Source of the DNA: Halorhodospira sp.
GTDB lineage: Bacteria; Pseudomonadota; Gammaproteobacteria; Nitrococcales; Halorhodospiraceae
Direction: 5' to 3'
DNA: 14,464 bases
NCBI GenBank assembly: GCA_007121755.1
Contig: SKJZ01000015.1
Span: 1-14,464 of the forward strand
The notes under the pieces were generated by a model. The model searched no databases, had not been told where the DNA came from, and saw only the letters and a list, made by a program, of their open reading frames with translations. Every line of letters begins with the position of its first letter. Position 1 is the stretch's first letter. This document shows, one piece after another, positions 1-5,928 of the stretch. A program made the translations under genes and the position numbers.

Positions 1-54
1 CAACTGGTCACGGCGCTCGAACGCCTCCTCAATGGTGGTGCGAATCTCGGACAT
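1..54 (-). CDS. dapD: DapD, tetrahydrodipicolinate N-succinyltransferase, N-terminus only
   Basis: Only the first 18 codons lie in the window, reading MSEIRTTIEEAFERRDQL from the ATG at 54-52. This resembles the E. coli DapD start (MQQLQNIIETAFERRAEI, from memory), especially the I-E-x-A-F-E-R-R core. DapD transfers succinyl from succinyl-CoA to tetrahydrodipicolinate in the succinylase branch of diaminopimelate and lysine synthesis, in the cytoplasm. Its product is the precursor of the DapC substrate, and dapC lies just upstream on the same strand, which supports the call. A GGAG Shine-Dalgarno sequence (68-65) sits 10 bases before the ATG. The rest of the gene, including the left-handed beta-helix hexapeptide repeats, is outside the window. 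Confidence 0.82.
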   Translation of the reverse strand, partial: MSEIRTTIEEAFERRDQL

Positions 55-71
55 ATTATTAACGCTCCGAA

Positions 72-99
72 GTTATAAGTTATAAGTTGGAAGTCGCAA
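72..99 (-). promoter_or_regulatory. Possible dapD promoter built from heptad repeats
   Basis: On the minus strand the two A+T-rich repeat units at 71-84 each give a TATAAC hexamer (77-72 and 84-79), one base from the TATAAT consensus. A TTGCGA hexamer (99-94) lies 16 bases before the proximal one. The proximal hexamer would start transcription near 65, inside the GGAG. The distal one (start near 72) would keep the GGAG but has only a weak TTCCAA at the -35 position. This is a pattern match in low-complexity DNA. dapD may simply be read through from dapC. Confidence 0.25.
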
Positions 100-172
100 G
101 TTGGAAGTCGCAAGTCGCAAGACCAAGACGCAAGAACGCATTCTTGCAACTTGCAACTTGCAACTTGCAACT
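92..172 (-). repeat. Long imperfect inverted repeat (hairpin) between dapC and dapD
   Basis: Positions 92-121 pair with 143-172 over 30 bases. There are 26 Watson-Crick pairs, one mismatch (104/160), and three positions (95/169, 109/155, 116/148) that are A-C mismatches in a plus-strand RNA but G-U wobbles in the minus-strand RNA, which is the dapC-dapD message. The apex can refold into a 7-base stem, GCAAGAA (130-136) with TTCTTGC (141-147), closing a 4-base loop. Heptad periodicity also allows pairing shifted by 7 or 14. There is no T-tract, so it does not look like an intrinsic terminator. It may stabilise the upstream message or modulate read-through into dapD. Confidence 0.75.
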
Positions 173-1370
173 AGCAACTTGCTTGTACAAACCTCTTGAT
201 CCTTTGCGCCGCCTCCACGCAGGTCTCCAGATCCTGGACCAACGCCATCCTGATCCGGTTGGCTCCCGGATCGACCCCGTCCCGGCCGCGGGAGAGAAAG
301 CGGCCGGGCAGAACCATGACGTGCTCCTCTTCCCAGAGGCCGCGAGCGAACTCGGTATCCGGGATCGGGGTCCGCGGCCACAGATAGAAGCCGCCGTGGG
401 GCATGGTTGTCTCTTCCAGGACGTCGTCGAGGATCCCGATAACGGCCTGCAGCCTTTCGGTGTAAGCGCTCCGGGCGATGGCGGCGTGCGCGTCGTCGGT
501 CCAGGCGGTCCGGCTGGCCTCCTGGACGTGGAGCGGCATCGCGCACCCCTGATAGGTCCGGTAGCGCAGGAAGGCGTGGATGAGGCCGGTGTCGCCGACC
601 ACGAATCCGGAGCGCAGGCCCGGAGCGCTGGAGCGTTTCGAGAGGCTGTGAAAAGCGATGCAATTCTCCAGGCCGGACCGGCCGCTCTCCAGGCAGGCCT
701 GGATCAAGCCGGGCGGGGGCTCTCCGCCGTCGGGGTAGATATCGGCGTAGCACTCGTCCGCGGCCACGATGAAGCCGTACCGTTCGGATAGCTCCAGGAG
801 TCGACGGAAGTACTCCCGGTCGGCGATGCCGCCGGTGGGGTTGGCCGGGGTGGTGAGGTAGAAGATCTGAATCCGGTTCCAGACGCTTTCCGATCTCACC
901 GCGTCGAGGTCTGGCATGCCGTTGACGGGGTCGGCCAGGATCTGGATCGGTTCAGCGCCCGTCAGCAGGGCGGCGCCCTCGTAGATCTGATAGAACGGAT
1001 TCGGCATCGCGATGGCGGCGCGGCGTCCGCTGATGATGGTCTGAGCAAGCGCGAACAGCGCCTCCCGGGTGCCGTTCACCGGAAGGATCTGGGAGCCGGG
1101 ATCAATCGTTCCGGTGGGCAGCCGGTAGCGGCGCGCCAGCCATCCGGCCACCGCTTCGCGCAGGGCGTTAGTGCCGGCGGTGGCCGGGTACCGGTTCATC
1201 AGGTGGGCGTGTTCCGTCAATGCCTGCCGGATGAAGACCGGCGTCGGATCGCGCGGCTCTCCCATGCCGAGGGAGATTGCGGGCGCCGTCGATTTCGGAC
1301 GGGAGCCCGCCAAAAGGCGTTCCAGGCGTTCGAACGGGTAGGGCTGTAAGTGCGGAAGTCCTCGGTTCAT
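171..1370 (-). CDS. dapC: DapC, N-succinyldiaminopimelate aminotransferase
   Basis: This 399-residue fold-type I PLP aminotransferase should interconvert N-succinyl-2-amino-6-oxopimelate plus glutamate and N-succinyl-LL-diaminopimelate plus 2-oxoglutarate, in the cytoplasm. Visible residues are the PANPTG loop (175-180, N177), D205 in AADECYAD for the PLP ring nitrogen, the PLP Schiff-base lysine K245 in SLSKRS, and R374 in NRIRMAL for the substrate carboxylate. The NPFYQIYEG segment (124-132) is typical of the DapC subgroup. Length matches the family. The ATG overlaps the glnD stop as ATGA, with a GAGGAGG Shine-Dalgarno inside the glnD end, so translation is probably coupled. dapD next door supports DapC over ArgD-like alternatives. 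The last codons (Ala-Ser-Cys-stop) lie inside the heptad array. Confidence 0.95.
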   Translation of the reverse strand: MNRGLPHLQPYPFERLERLLAGSRPKSTAPAISLGMGEPRDPTPVFIRQALTEHAHLMNRYPATAGTNALREAVAGWLARRYRLPTGTIDPGSQILPVNGTREALFALAQTIISGRRAAIAMPNPFYQIYEGAALLTGAEPIQILADPVNGMPDLDAVRSESVWNRIQIFYLTTPANPTGGIADREYFRRLLELSERYGFIVAADECYADIYPDGGEPPPGLIQACLESGRSGLENCIAFHSLSKRSSAPGLRSGFVVGDTGLIHAFLRYRTYQGCAMPLHVQEASRTAWTDDAHAAIARSAYTERLQAVIGILDDVLEETTMPHGGFYLWPRTPIPDTEFARGLWEEEHVMVLPGRFLSRGRDGVDPGANRIRMALVQDLETCVEAAQRIKRFVQASC

Positions 1371-4054
1371 GGGGCCTCCTCGTCCAACAAGGCGCGTAAC
1401 CGCTCACGCACGCGGCGGAATTGCTCCGGCGCGAGCAGGGGGCGGCCGTCCTCGTCAGTGATAAAGAATACGTCTTCGGCGCGCTCACCAATGGTGGAAA
1501 TCTTCGCGTTCTTTACTCGCACCTTGCAATCGGAAAAGGCTTGGCCGACTCGGGCCAGCAAGCCGGGGCGGTCGGCGGTGATGATTTCGAGCGCCGTGCG
1601 TTGGTTCTGCGGATCGTCGCTGAAAGTAATCTGGGTCCGGGTCTGAAAGTGGCGCAATTGGCGCGGCAGTCGCCGTGCGGCCGGCGGTTGCGGTGCCTCG
1701 CCGGTGTGATCGGCAATGGCGGCGCGGATCGCCTCCCGGATCTCGGCGGCGCGCAGCGCGATATCGACCGGTTCGCCGTCGCTATCGAGGACCATGTAGC
1801 TGATCAACGTGTAGTCGCATTCGGTGGTGATGATCCGGGCGTCCTGGATGTCGAGGCCGAGCCGGTCCAGGGCCGAGACGGAGCGGGCGAACAGGTGCGG
1901 ATTGTCCCGGGCGTAGAGAAAGACCACCGTGCCGCCCCGCTGGTCGTCGGCGGAGATTACGACCAACGGCAGATCGGCGTCGCCGGTCGCCGCCACGGCC
2001 TCGGTGTGCCAAGCGATCTCCCGGGGCGTATGGCGTAGGAAGTAGTCGTCGGGCAGCCGCTGCCAGATCTCCCGCACCTTCGCGTGGCCGATGCCGCCAT
2101 GGTAAAGGAGGCGCCGGGCCTCCGACTGCGCCTCCCGGACCAACTCCGGCTTGTCGACCGGGTTGCCGAGCCCCCGGCGTAACGCACGCCGGGTCAAGGT
2201 GTAGAGTTCATCCAGCAGGGCCGCCCGCCATGAGTTCCATAGCTCCGGGTTGGTAGCGCGGATATCGGCGACTGTCACCAGGTAGATACAGTCGAGATGG
2301 ATCTGATCGCCGACCAGCCGGGCGAAGTCGGTGATCACTTGCGGGTCGGAGAGGTCCTTGCGCTGAGCGGTCATCGACATGGCCAGATGGTGCAGGACGA
2401 GCCAACTCACCAGCCTCGCGTCGTAGGCGCCGAGGCCGTGCTGGATGGCGAACTCGTAGGCGTCCCGCGCGCCCAGTTCCGAGTGGTCGCCCCCGCGCCC
2501 TTTCGCGATGTCGTGAAAGAGCGCCGCGAGGAAGATCAACTCCGGCTTGCGCACCCTCGTCATGACGGTGTGGGCCAACGGCAGTTCGTCACGGTGTTCC
2601 GGAATGGCCATGCGGCGCAGATTCCTCACCACAAACAGGGTGTGGGAGTCTACCGTATAGACATGGAACAGGTCGTACTGCATGCGCCCGGTGATGCGGC
2701 CGAAGGCTGGAATGTAGCGGCCCAGCACGCCGTAGCGGTGCATGCGTCGCAGGGCGTGGGTGATCCCCTGTGGTTGCCGCAGGATCTCCATGAACAGGGT
2801 CCGGGCGCGCATATCCCGCCGGAAACGCTCATCGATTAGCGTCCGGTGCTGGCGGATCAAGCGGATCGTGGCGGCGCGCACCCCCTTCAGCTCCGGGTGC
2901 TGCTCCAGTAGCAGAAAGACCTCCAGCAAGGCGAAGGGGTAGTCGCGGAAAACATGGCGGTGGGCGACTTCGAGAAAGCCTTTGCGAGCCTGGAACCGTT
3001 TGTTGATCGGGACCGGGGTCTCGTTCTCTTCGGCGTAGAGGATCACCTCGGCGAACAGTTGCAACAGCATTTCATTCAGTCGCGACAGCTCCATGACCGT
3101 GCGGAAATACCGTTGCATGAACTGTTCGACGGCCAGGGCGCCGTCCTTGTCGCTGTAACCGAACTCGCCGGCCAGTGCGATCTGGTGGTCGAACAGCAGG
3201 CGGTCTTCGCGGCGGCCCGCGAGGGTGTGCAGCGCGAAGCGCACGTCCCAGAGAAAGCACTGCCCCGCGTACAGCGCCTGGTACTCCGCCTCCGTCAGAA
3301 AGCCCTCCTTGACCAGATCGTGCAGGCGGTCGGCACCGAAGTGGCGTTTCGCCACCCAGCCAACCATCTGAATATCCCGTAGTCCCCCGGGGCTCGCTTT
3401 GATATTCGGCTCCAGGTTGTAGGCGGTGTCGTGGTACTTGTCGTGGCGCGCCTGCTGCTCGGCGAGCTTGACCTGAAAGAAGGTCCGGCTCGGCCAGACC
3501 CGGTCGTGCCCGGTCACTTCCCGCATCTCGTGGAACAGATCCGCCGAGCCGGCGATTCGGCGGGACTCCATCAGGTTTGTGGCGATAGTGACATCGGCAC
3601 CGGCGGCTTCCTCGCATTCGGGCACGGTGCGGACGCTGTGGCCGACGTCCAGGCCGAGATCCCATAGTGCGGCAATGAACGCCTCAACGGCCTCGGCGAG
3701 GCGCTCGCGGGTACTGGGTCGGATAAGCACCAAGACGTCGACGTCGGAGCCTGGATGGAGTTCGCCCCGGCCGTAGCCACCGACCGCCACCAGGGTGGAG
3801 AGGTCGCCGAAGGCCCCCAAGCGGCTCTCCCATGCACGGTTGAGAATACGGTCCATCAGCGCGGCCCGCCAGGGCACCAGTTCAGCGGCCGGAGCGCCCT
3901 CGGCGAAGCATTGGCGCAGTATCGCATCGCCGTCGGCCAACGCCTTGCGTAAAACGGCGATCAGGGAGGCGCCCTGCGCCAACTCCGCGGCGACTGCGTC
4001 GTCATCGTAGATCTGGATGTCTGCCGCCAGCGGCTTTTCGGGCGTGTGGCTCAT
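1367..4054 (-). CDS. glnD: GlnD, bifunctional PII uridylyltransferase / uridylyl-removing enzyme
   Basis: The 895-residue product matches the usual GlnD length (about 890). It senses glutamine and adds or removes UMP on PII (GlnB/GlnK), controlling glutamine synthetase and the Ntr response. Domains in order: a Pol-beta-type nucleotidyltransferase with GGYGRGELHPGSDVDVLVL at 92-110 (catalytic aspartates D104 and D106); a helical GlnD linker including NIKASPGGLRDIQ (217-229); an HD hydrolase domain with H514-D515 and H555-H556; and two C-terminal ACT domains near 707-780 and 819-890 for glutamine sensing. All key residues are present, so both activities should be intact. I chose the ATG at 4054 because the product then begins as family members do and has GGAG 9 bases upstream. 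The frame stays open further upstream only as a shadow across map. It overlaps dapC by 4 bases. Confidence 0.97.
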   Translation of the reverse strand: MSHTPEKPLAADIQIYDDDAVAAELAQGASLIAVLRKALADGDAILRQCFAEGAPAAELVPWRAALMDRILNRAWESRLGAFGDLSTLVAVGGYGRGELHPGSDVDVLVLIRPSTRERLAEAVEAFIAALWDLGLDVGHSVRTVPECEEAAGADVTIATNLMESRRIAGSADLFHEMREVTGHDRVWPSRTFFQVKLAEQQARHDKYHDTAYNLEPNIKASPGGLRDIQMVGWVAKRHFGADRLHDLVKEGFLTEAEYQALYAGQCFLWDVRFALHTLAGRREDRLLFDHQIALAGEFGYSDKDGALAVEQFMQRYFRTVMELSRLNEMLLQLFAEVILYAEENETPVPINKRFQARKGFLEVAHRHVFRDYPFALLEVFLLLEQHPELKGVRAATIRLIRQHRTLIDERFRRDMRARTLFMEILRQPQGITHALRRMHRYGVLGRYIPAFGRITGRMQYDLFHVYTVDSHTLFVVRNLRRMAIPEHRDELPLAHTVMTRVRKPELIFLAALFHDIAKGRGGDHSELGARDAYEFAIQHGLGAYDARLVSWLVLHHLAMSMTAQRKDLSDPQVITDFARLVGDQIHLDCIYLVTVADIRATNPELWNSWRAALLDELYTLTRRALRRGLGNPVDKPELVREAQSEARRLLYHGGIGHAKVREIWQRLPDDYFLRHTPREIAWHTEAVAATGDADLPLVVISADDQRGGTVVFLYARDNPHLFARSVSALDRLGLDIQDARIITTECDYTLISYMVLDSDGEPVDIALRAAEIREAIRAAIADHTGEAPQPPAARRLPRQLRHFQTRTQITFSDDPQNQRTALEIITADRPGLLARVGQAFSDCKVRVKNAKISTIGERAEDVFFITDEDGRPLLAPEQFRRVRERLRALLDEEAP

Positions 4055-4068
4055 GCGGTGTGGCTCCG

Positions 4069-4083
4069 GGACAGGTTCTGTCC
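4069..4083 (-). other. Short dyad between map and glnD
   Basis: A perfect 6-base inverted repeat with a 3-base loop (GGACAG-AAC-CTGTCC on the minus strand) begins 3 bases after the map stop codon. It ends just before the glnD Shine-Dalgarno GGAG (4067-4064). No T-tract follows, so it is not an intrinsic terminator. In RNA it could form a small hairpin that shields the 3' end of map or tunes access to the glnD start. It could also be chance in G+C-rich sequence. Confidence 0.4.
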
Positions 4084-4086
4084 GGG

Positions 4087-4854
4087 TCAGCCTCGGTCGT
4101 GCGGGTCCGGCGTGAGTATCTCGTGGCCGTCGTCCGTCACTAGGATGGTGTGCTCCCATTGGGCCGACAGGGCCCGGTCCCGCGTGACCACGGTCCACTG
4201 GTCGCGAAGCAGCCGTGTGGCGGGGCGTCCGGCGTTGACCATGGGTTCGATGGTGAACGTCATGCCGGCCTCCAGTTGGAGGCCCTTGCCGGGTTCGCCG
4301 TAGTGCAGCACTTGGGGCTCCTCGTGAAACTCGCGGCCGATGCCGTGGCCGCAATACTCCCGGACCACGGAGAAGTCGCGGGCCTCGGCGTATGCCTGAA
4401 CTGCGTGCCCGATATCCCCCAAACAAGCGCCCGGACGTACCTGCTCGATCCCGCGCCACAAGCACTCATGAGCCACTTCCACCAGCCGCCGCGCTTGAAT
4501 GCTCGGCTTGCCGAGAAAGAACATCCTGCTGGTGTCGCCGTGCCATCCGTCTTTAATGATGGTGACGTCTATATTGAGGATGTCGCCCTTCTTGAGCTTC
4601 TTAGGTCCCGGGATGCCGTGGCAGACGACATGGTTGACGGATGTGCAGATCGACTTCGGAAATCCGCGGTAGTTCAGCGGTGCCGGAACGGCGTCCAACT
4701 CTTCGGTGATATACCGGTGGCAGAGGGTGTTCAATTCTTCAGTAGTAACACCGGGTTGAACGTGGGGCGTGATCATGTCCAGGACTTCCGCGGCCAGGCG
4801 TCCGGCGCGGCGCATCCCTTCAATCTCGTCGGGGGTTTTGATGGTTACGGCCAT
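4087..4854 (-). CDS. map: Methionine aminopeptidase, type I
   Basis: This 255-residue protein removes the N-terminal methionine from nascent cytoplasmic proteins. The five metal ligands of the pita-bread fold are all visible: D96 (NIDVT), D107 (GDTS), H170 (GHGIG), E203 (TIEP) and E234 (WEHT). H79 (VCHGIP) is the conserved substrate-contacting histidine. The absence of an N-terminal zinc-finger extension makes it a type Ia bacterial enzyme. It matches E. coli Map from the first residues (MAVTIKTPDEIEGMRRAGRLAAEVL). The start at 4854 has no recognisable Shine-Dalgarno; the preceding bases are TGCTTGCTGA. A -10-like hexamer sits so close that the message may be leaderless. It is divergent from rpsB and first in the map-glnD-dapC run, 32 bases before glnD. 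Confidence 0.97.
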   Translation of the reverse strand: MAVTIKTPDEIEGMRRAGRLAAEVLDMITPHVQPGVTTEELNTLCHRYITEELDAVPAPLNYRGFPKSICTSVNHVVCHGIPGPKKLKKGDILNIDVTIIKDGWHGDTSRMFFLGKPSIQARRLVEVAHECLWRGIEQVRPGACLGDIGHAVQAYAEARDFSVVREYCGHGIGREFHEEPQVLHYGEPGKGLQLEAGMTFTIEPMVNAGRPATRLLRDQWTVVTRDRALSAQWEHTILVTDDGHEILTPDPHDRG

Positions 4855-4860
4855 TCAGCA

Positions 4861-4889
4861 AGCATACCATGGGCCGTTCGCGGCCTTCA
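4861..4889 (-). promoter_or_regulatory. Candidate map promoter (extended -10, possibly leaderless)
   Basis: On the minus strand TGGTATGCT gives an extended -10 (TG-G-TATGCT, hexamer 4866-4861). The last base of the hexamer is 6 bases before the map ATG, so a start at the usual distance would fall on the A of ATG (4854). The -35 region 17 bases upstream (TGAAGG, 4889-4884) is a poor match, as is tolerated with extended -10 promoters. The missing Shine-Dalgarno of map fits a leaderless transcript. The alternative is a promoter further upstream, toward rpsB. Confidence 0.35.
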
Positions 4890-4907
4890 TGCCAGTCGAT
4901 GGGGAAA

Positions 4908-4937
4908 TTGTGATAACTCAACAATCTGTGGTATAAA
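4908..4937 (+). promoter_or_regulatory. rpsB-tsf promoter, sigma70 type with extended -10
   Basis: A -35-like TTGTGA (4908-4913) is followed after 18 bases by TATAAA (4932-4937). A TG two bases before the hexamer makes TGGTATAAA, an extended -10. The discriminator just downstream is GCGCGCGCCC. G+C-rich discriminators are a hallmark of promoters under stringent (ppGpp/DksA) control, as expected for a ribosomal protein operon. Transcription should start near 4944. A small dyad, ATTGT-N9-ACAAT (4907-4925), lies between the two hexamers. Confidence 0.75.
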
Positions 4938-4943
4938 GCGCGC

Positions 4944-5087
4944 GCCCTCTCGGGCTCTTGTAAATGCCCCCTATCCGGGGGAGAACGATTCCACACATGC
5001 ACCGGCACATGCGGCCGGGTGCCCGGCGAGTCCGGGTTGCCGCGTGAGGGTGTATGGAGGCCTAACCCGATACAGAGGAGATATCCC
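4944..5087 (+). promoter_or_regulatory. Structured rpsB 5' leader, likely S2 autoregulatory target
   Basis: The predicted untranslated leader of about 144 bases holds several stem-loops. One is CCCCC (4967-4971) with GGGGG (4977-4981), closing a 5-base loop. A second pairs GCACCGGC (4999-5006) with GCCGGGTGC (5014-5022), with one bulged G and a 7-base loop. A third pairs CCCGG (5022-5026) with CCGGG (5032-5036) and shares one base with the second. The Shine-Dalgarno AGAGGAG (5074-5080) lies 7 bases before the rpsB ATG. In E. coli the rpsB leader mediates feedback repression of rpsB-tsf by S2. That this leader does the same is inference from position and structure. Confidence 0.6.
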
Positions 5088-5837
5088 ATGGCCGACGTGT
5101 CTATGCGTCAAATGCTGGAGGCCGGCGTCCATTTCGGTCACCAGACGCGTTTCTGGAATCCGAAGATGGCACCCTATATCTTCGGCGAACGCAATAAGAT
5201 CCACATTATTAACCTTGAAAAGACCCTGCCGCTTTACAAAGACTCCCTGAACTTCGTGGGCCGTCTGGCCGCGAAGGGGGGCAAGGTCTTGTTCGTGGGC
5301 ACCAAGCGGGCTGCCCGGGACCTGGTCCGGGAGCACGCCGACCGTTGCGGCATGCCCTACGTCAACCACCGCTGGCTCGGCGGCATGTTGACGAACTTCC
5401 GGACTGTCAAGCAGTCCATCGCCCGGCTAAAAGAGCTGGAGGCGCAGGCGGAGGACGGGACCTTTGACAAGGTCACCAAGCGCGAGGCGTTGTCGCTGAG
5501 CCGGGAGATGGAGAAGCTGGACCGCAGCCTCGCCGGCATCAAGAACATGGAGCGTCTTCCGGACGCGCTCTTCATCGTCGACGTGGGCCACGAACATATC
5601 GCCGTGGCCGAGGCGAAGAAGCTCGGTATTCCGATCATCGGCGTGGTGGACACTAATGGCTCGCCGCGGGGCGTGGATTACGTCATCCCCGGCAACGACG
5701 ACGCTATCCGGGCCATCGAGGTCTACGTCAGCGGCATGGCCGACGCGGTGATGAACGCCCGTCAGGCGGCGTCCGTCGCCGCCGCTTCCGGCAAGGACGA
5801 CTTCGTCGAAGTGCCTGAGGAGGCGCCTCAACAGTAG
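5088..5837 (+). CDS. rpsB: 30S ribosomal protein S2
   Basis: The 249-residue product matches S2 (E. coli 241). It binds the 30S subunit late in assembly and helps recruit S1. Family signatures are visible: the N-terminal [12 protein letters not shown] (9-20) with [26 protein letters not shown] after it, the [12 protein letters not shown] segment (96-107), and [30 protein letters not shown] (161-190) followed by [16 protein letters not shown]. The ATG at 5088 follows a strong AGAGGAG at 7 bases and gives the normal N-terminus. An in-frame GTG at 5019 would add 23 non-conserved residues and is not used here. It is first in the rpsB-tsf operon, behind its own promoter and structured leader. Confidence 0.98.
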   Translation: MADVSMRQMLEAGVHFGHQTRFWNPKMAPYIFGERNKIHIINLEKTLPLYKDSLNFVGRLAAKGGKVLFVGTKRAARDLVREHADRCGMPYVNHRWLGGMLTNFRTVKQSIARLKELEAQAEDGTFDKVTKREALSLSREMEKLDRSLAGIKNMERLPDALFIVDVGHEHIAVAEAKKLGIPIIGVVDTNGSPRGVDYVIPGNDDAIRAIEVYVSGMADAVMNARQAASVAAASGKDDFVEVPEEAPQQ

Positions 5838-5841
5838 GCGC

Positions 5842-5889
5842 CGGTGCCCCGACGGTTCGGATATGTGGATGAAGTACGGCGGGGCGCCG
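5842..5889 (+). promoter_or_regulatory. rpsB-tsf intercistronic hairpin
   Basis: CGGTGCCCCG (5842-5851) pairs with CGGGGCGCCG (5880-5889). The 10-base stem has one G-U pair and closes a 28-base loop. It begins 4 bases after the rpsB stop and fills half of the 91-base gap to tsf. There is no T-tract, so it is not a full intrinsic terminator. It could be an attenuator or processing barrier adjusting the EF-Ts to S2 ratio. From memory, unchecked, an attenuating structure has been proposed at this position in E. coli. Confidence 0.5.
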
Positions 5890-5928
5890 TTGCCGCGTCC
5901 CGCCGCACAACGAGAAGGTGACTAAGTT

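Larger units (their letters stand above)
71..184. repeat. Heptanucleotide tandem array with an internal orientation switch
   Basis: Seven consecutive 7-base units of the form AGTNNNA fill 71-119 (AGTTATA twice, then AGTTGGA and AGTCGCA variants). A degenerate stretch follows at 120-142. The opposite orientation then begins: four identical CTTGCAA units at 143-170, a CTAGCAA at 171-177 and a CTTGCTT at 178-184. The two halves are near reverse complements, so the array is both a tandem and an inverted repeat. It fills nearly the whole dapC-dapD gap and runs about 14 bases into dapC. Its base composition is much poorer in G+C than the flanking genes. It resembles the heptameric short tandem repeats known from cyanobacteria only in general form; I do not recognise a named family. 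Confidence 0.9.

Noticed and set aside
71..184. CRISPR array
   Set aside because: The units are contiguous 7-mers with no unique spacers and no cas genes nearby.
73..753. Minus-strand frame translating the heptad array as a Leu/Ser/Thr-rich tail
   Set aside because: It is a shadow of dapC that stays open only because 7-base units read through all three frames without stops. No independent evidence supports a peptide.
4055..4465. Upstream open extension of the glnD frame, adding 137 codons across map
   Set aside because: It overlaps the well-supported map gene in another frame, is full of Arg/Pro/Gly as G+C-rich shadow frames are, and GlnD homology and length begin at 4054.
4910..4918. TGTGATAAC, similar to a reversed DnaA box
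   Set aside because: It lacks one base of the TGTGGATAA core and is isolated. No cluster of boxes or A+T-rich unwinding region suggests an origin.
5019..5087. In-frame GTG giving S2 a 23-residue N-terminal extension
   Set aside because: The extension is not conserved, overlaps the structured leader, and the ATG at 5088 has an excellent Shine-Dalgarno.
4150..5250. Plus-strand open frame of 366 codons across map, the intergenic region and the start of rpsB
   Set aside because: It is antisense to map and out of frame with rpsB, with no family motif or Shine-Dalgarno. Long shadow frames are expected at this G+C content.
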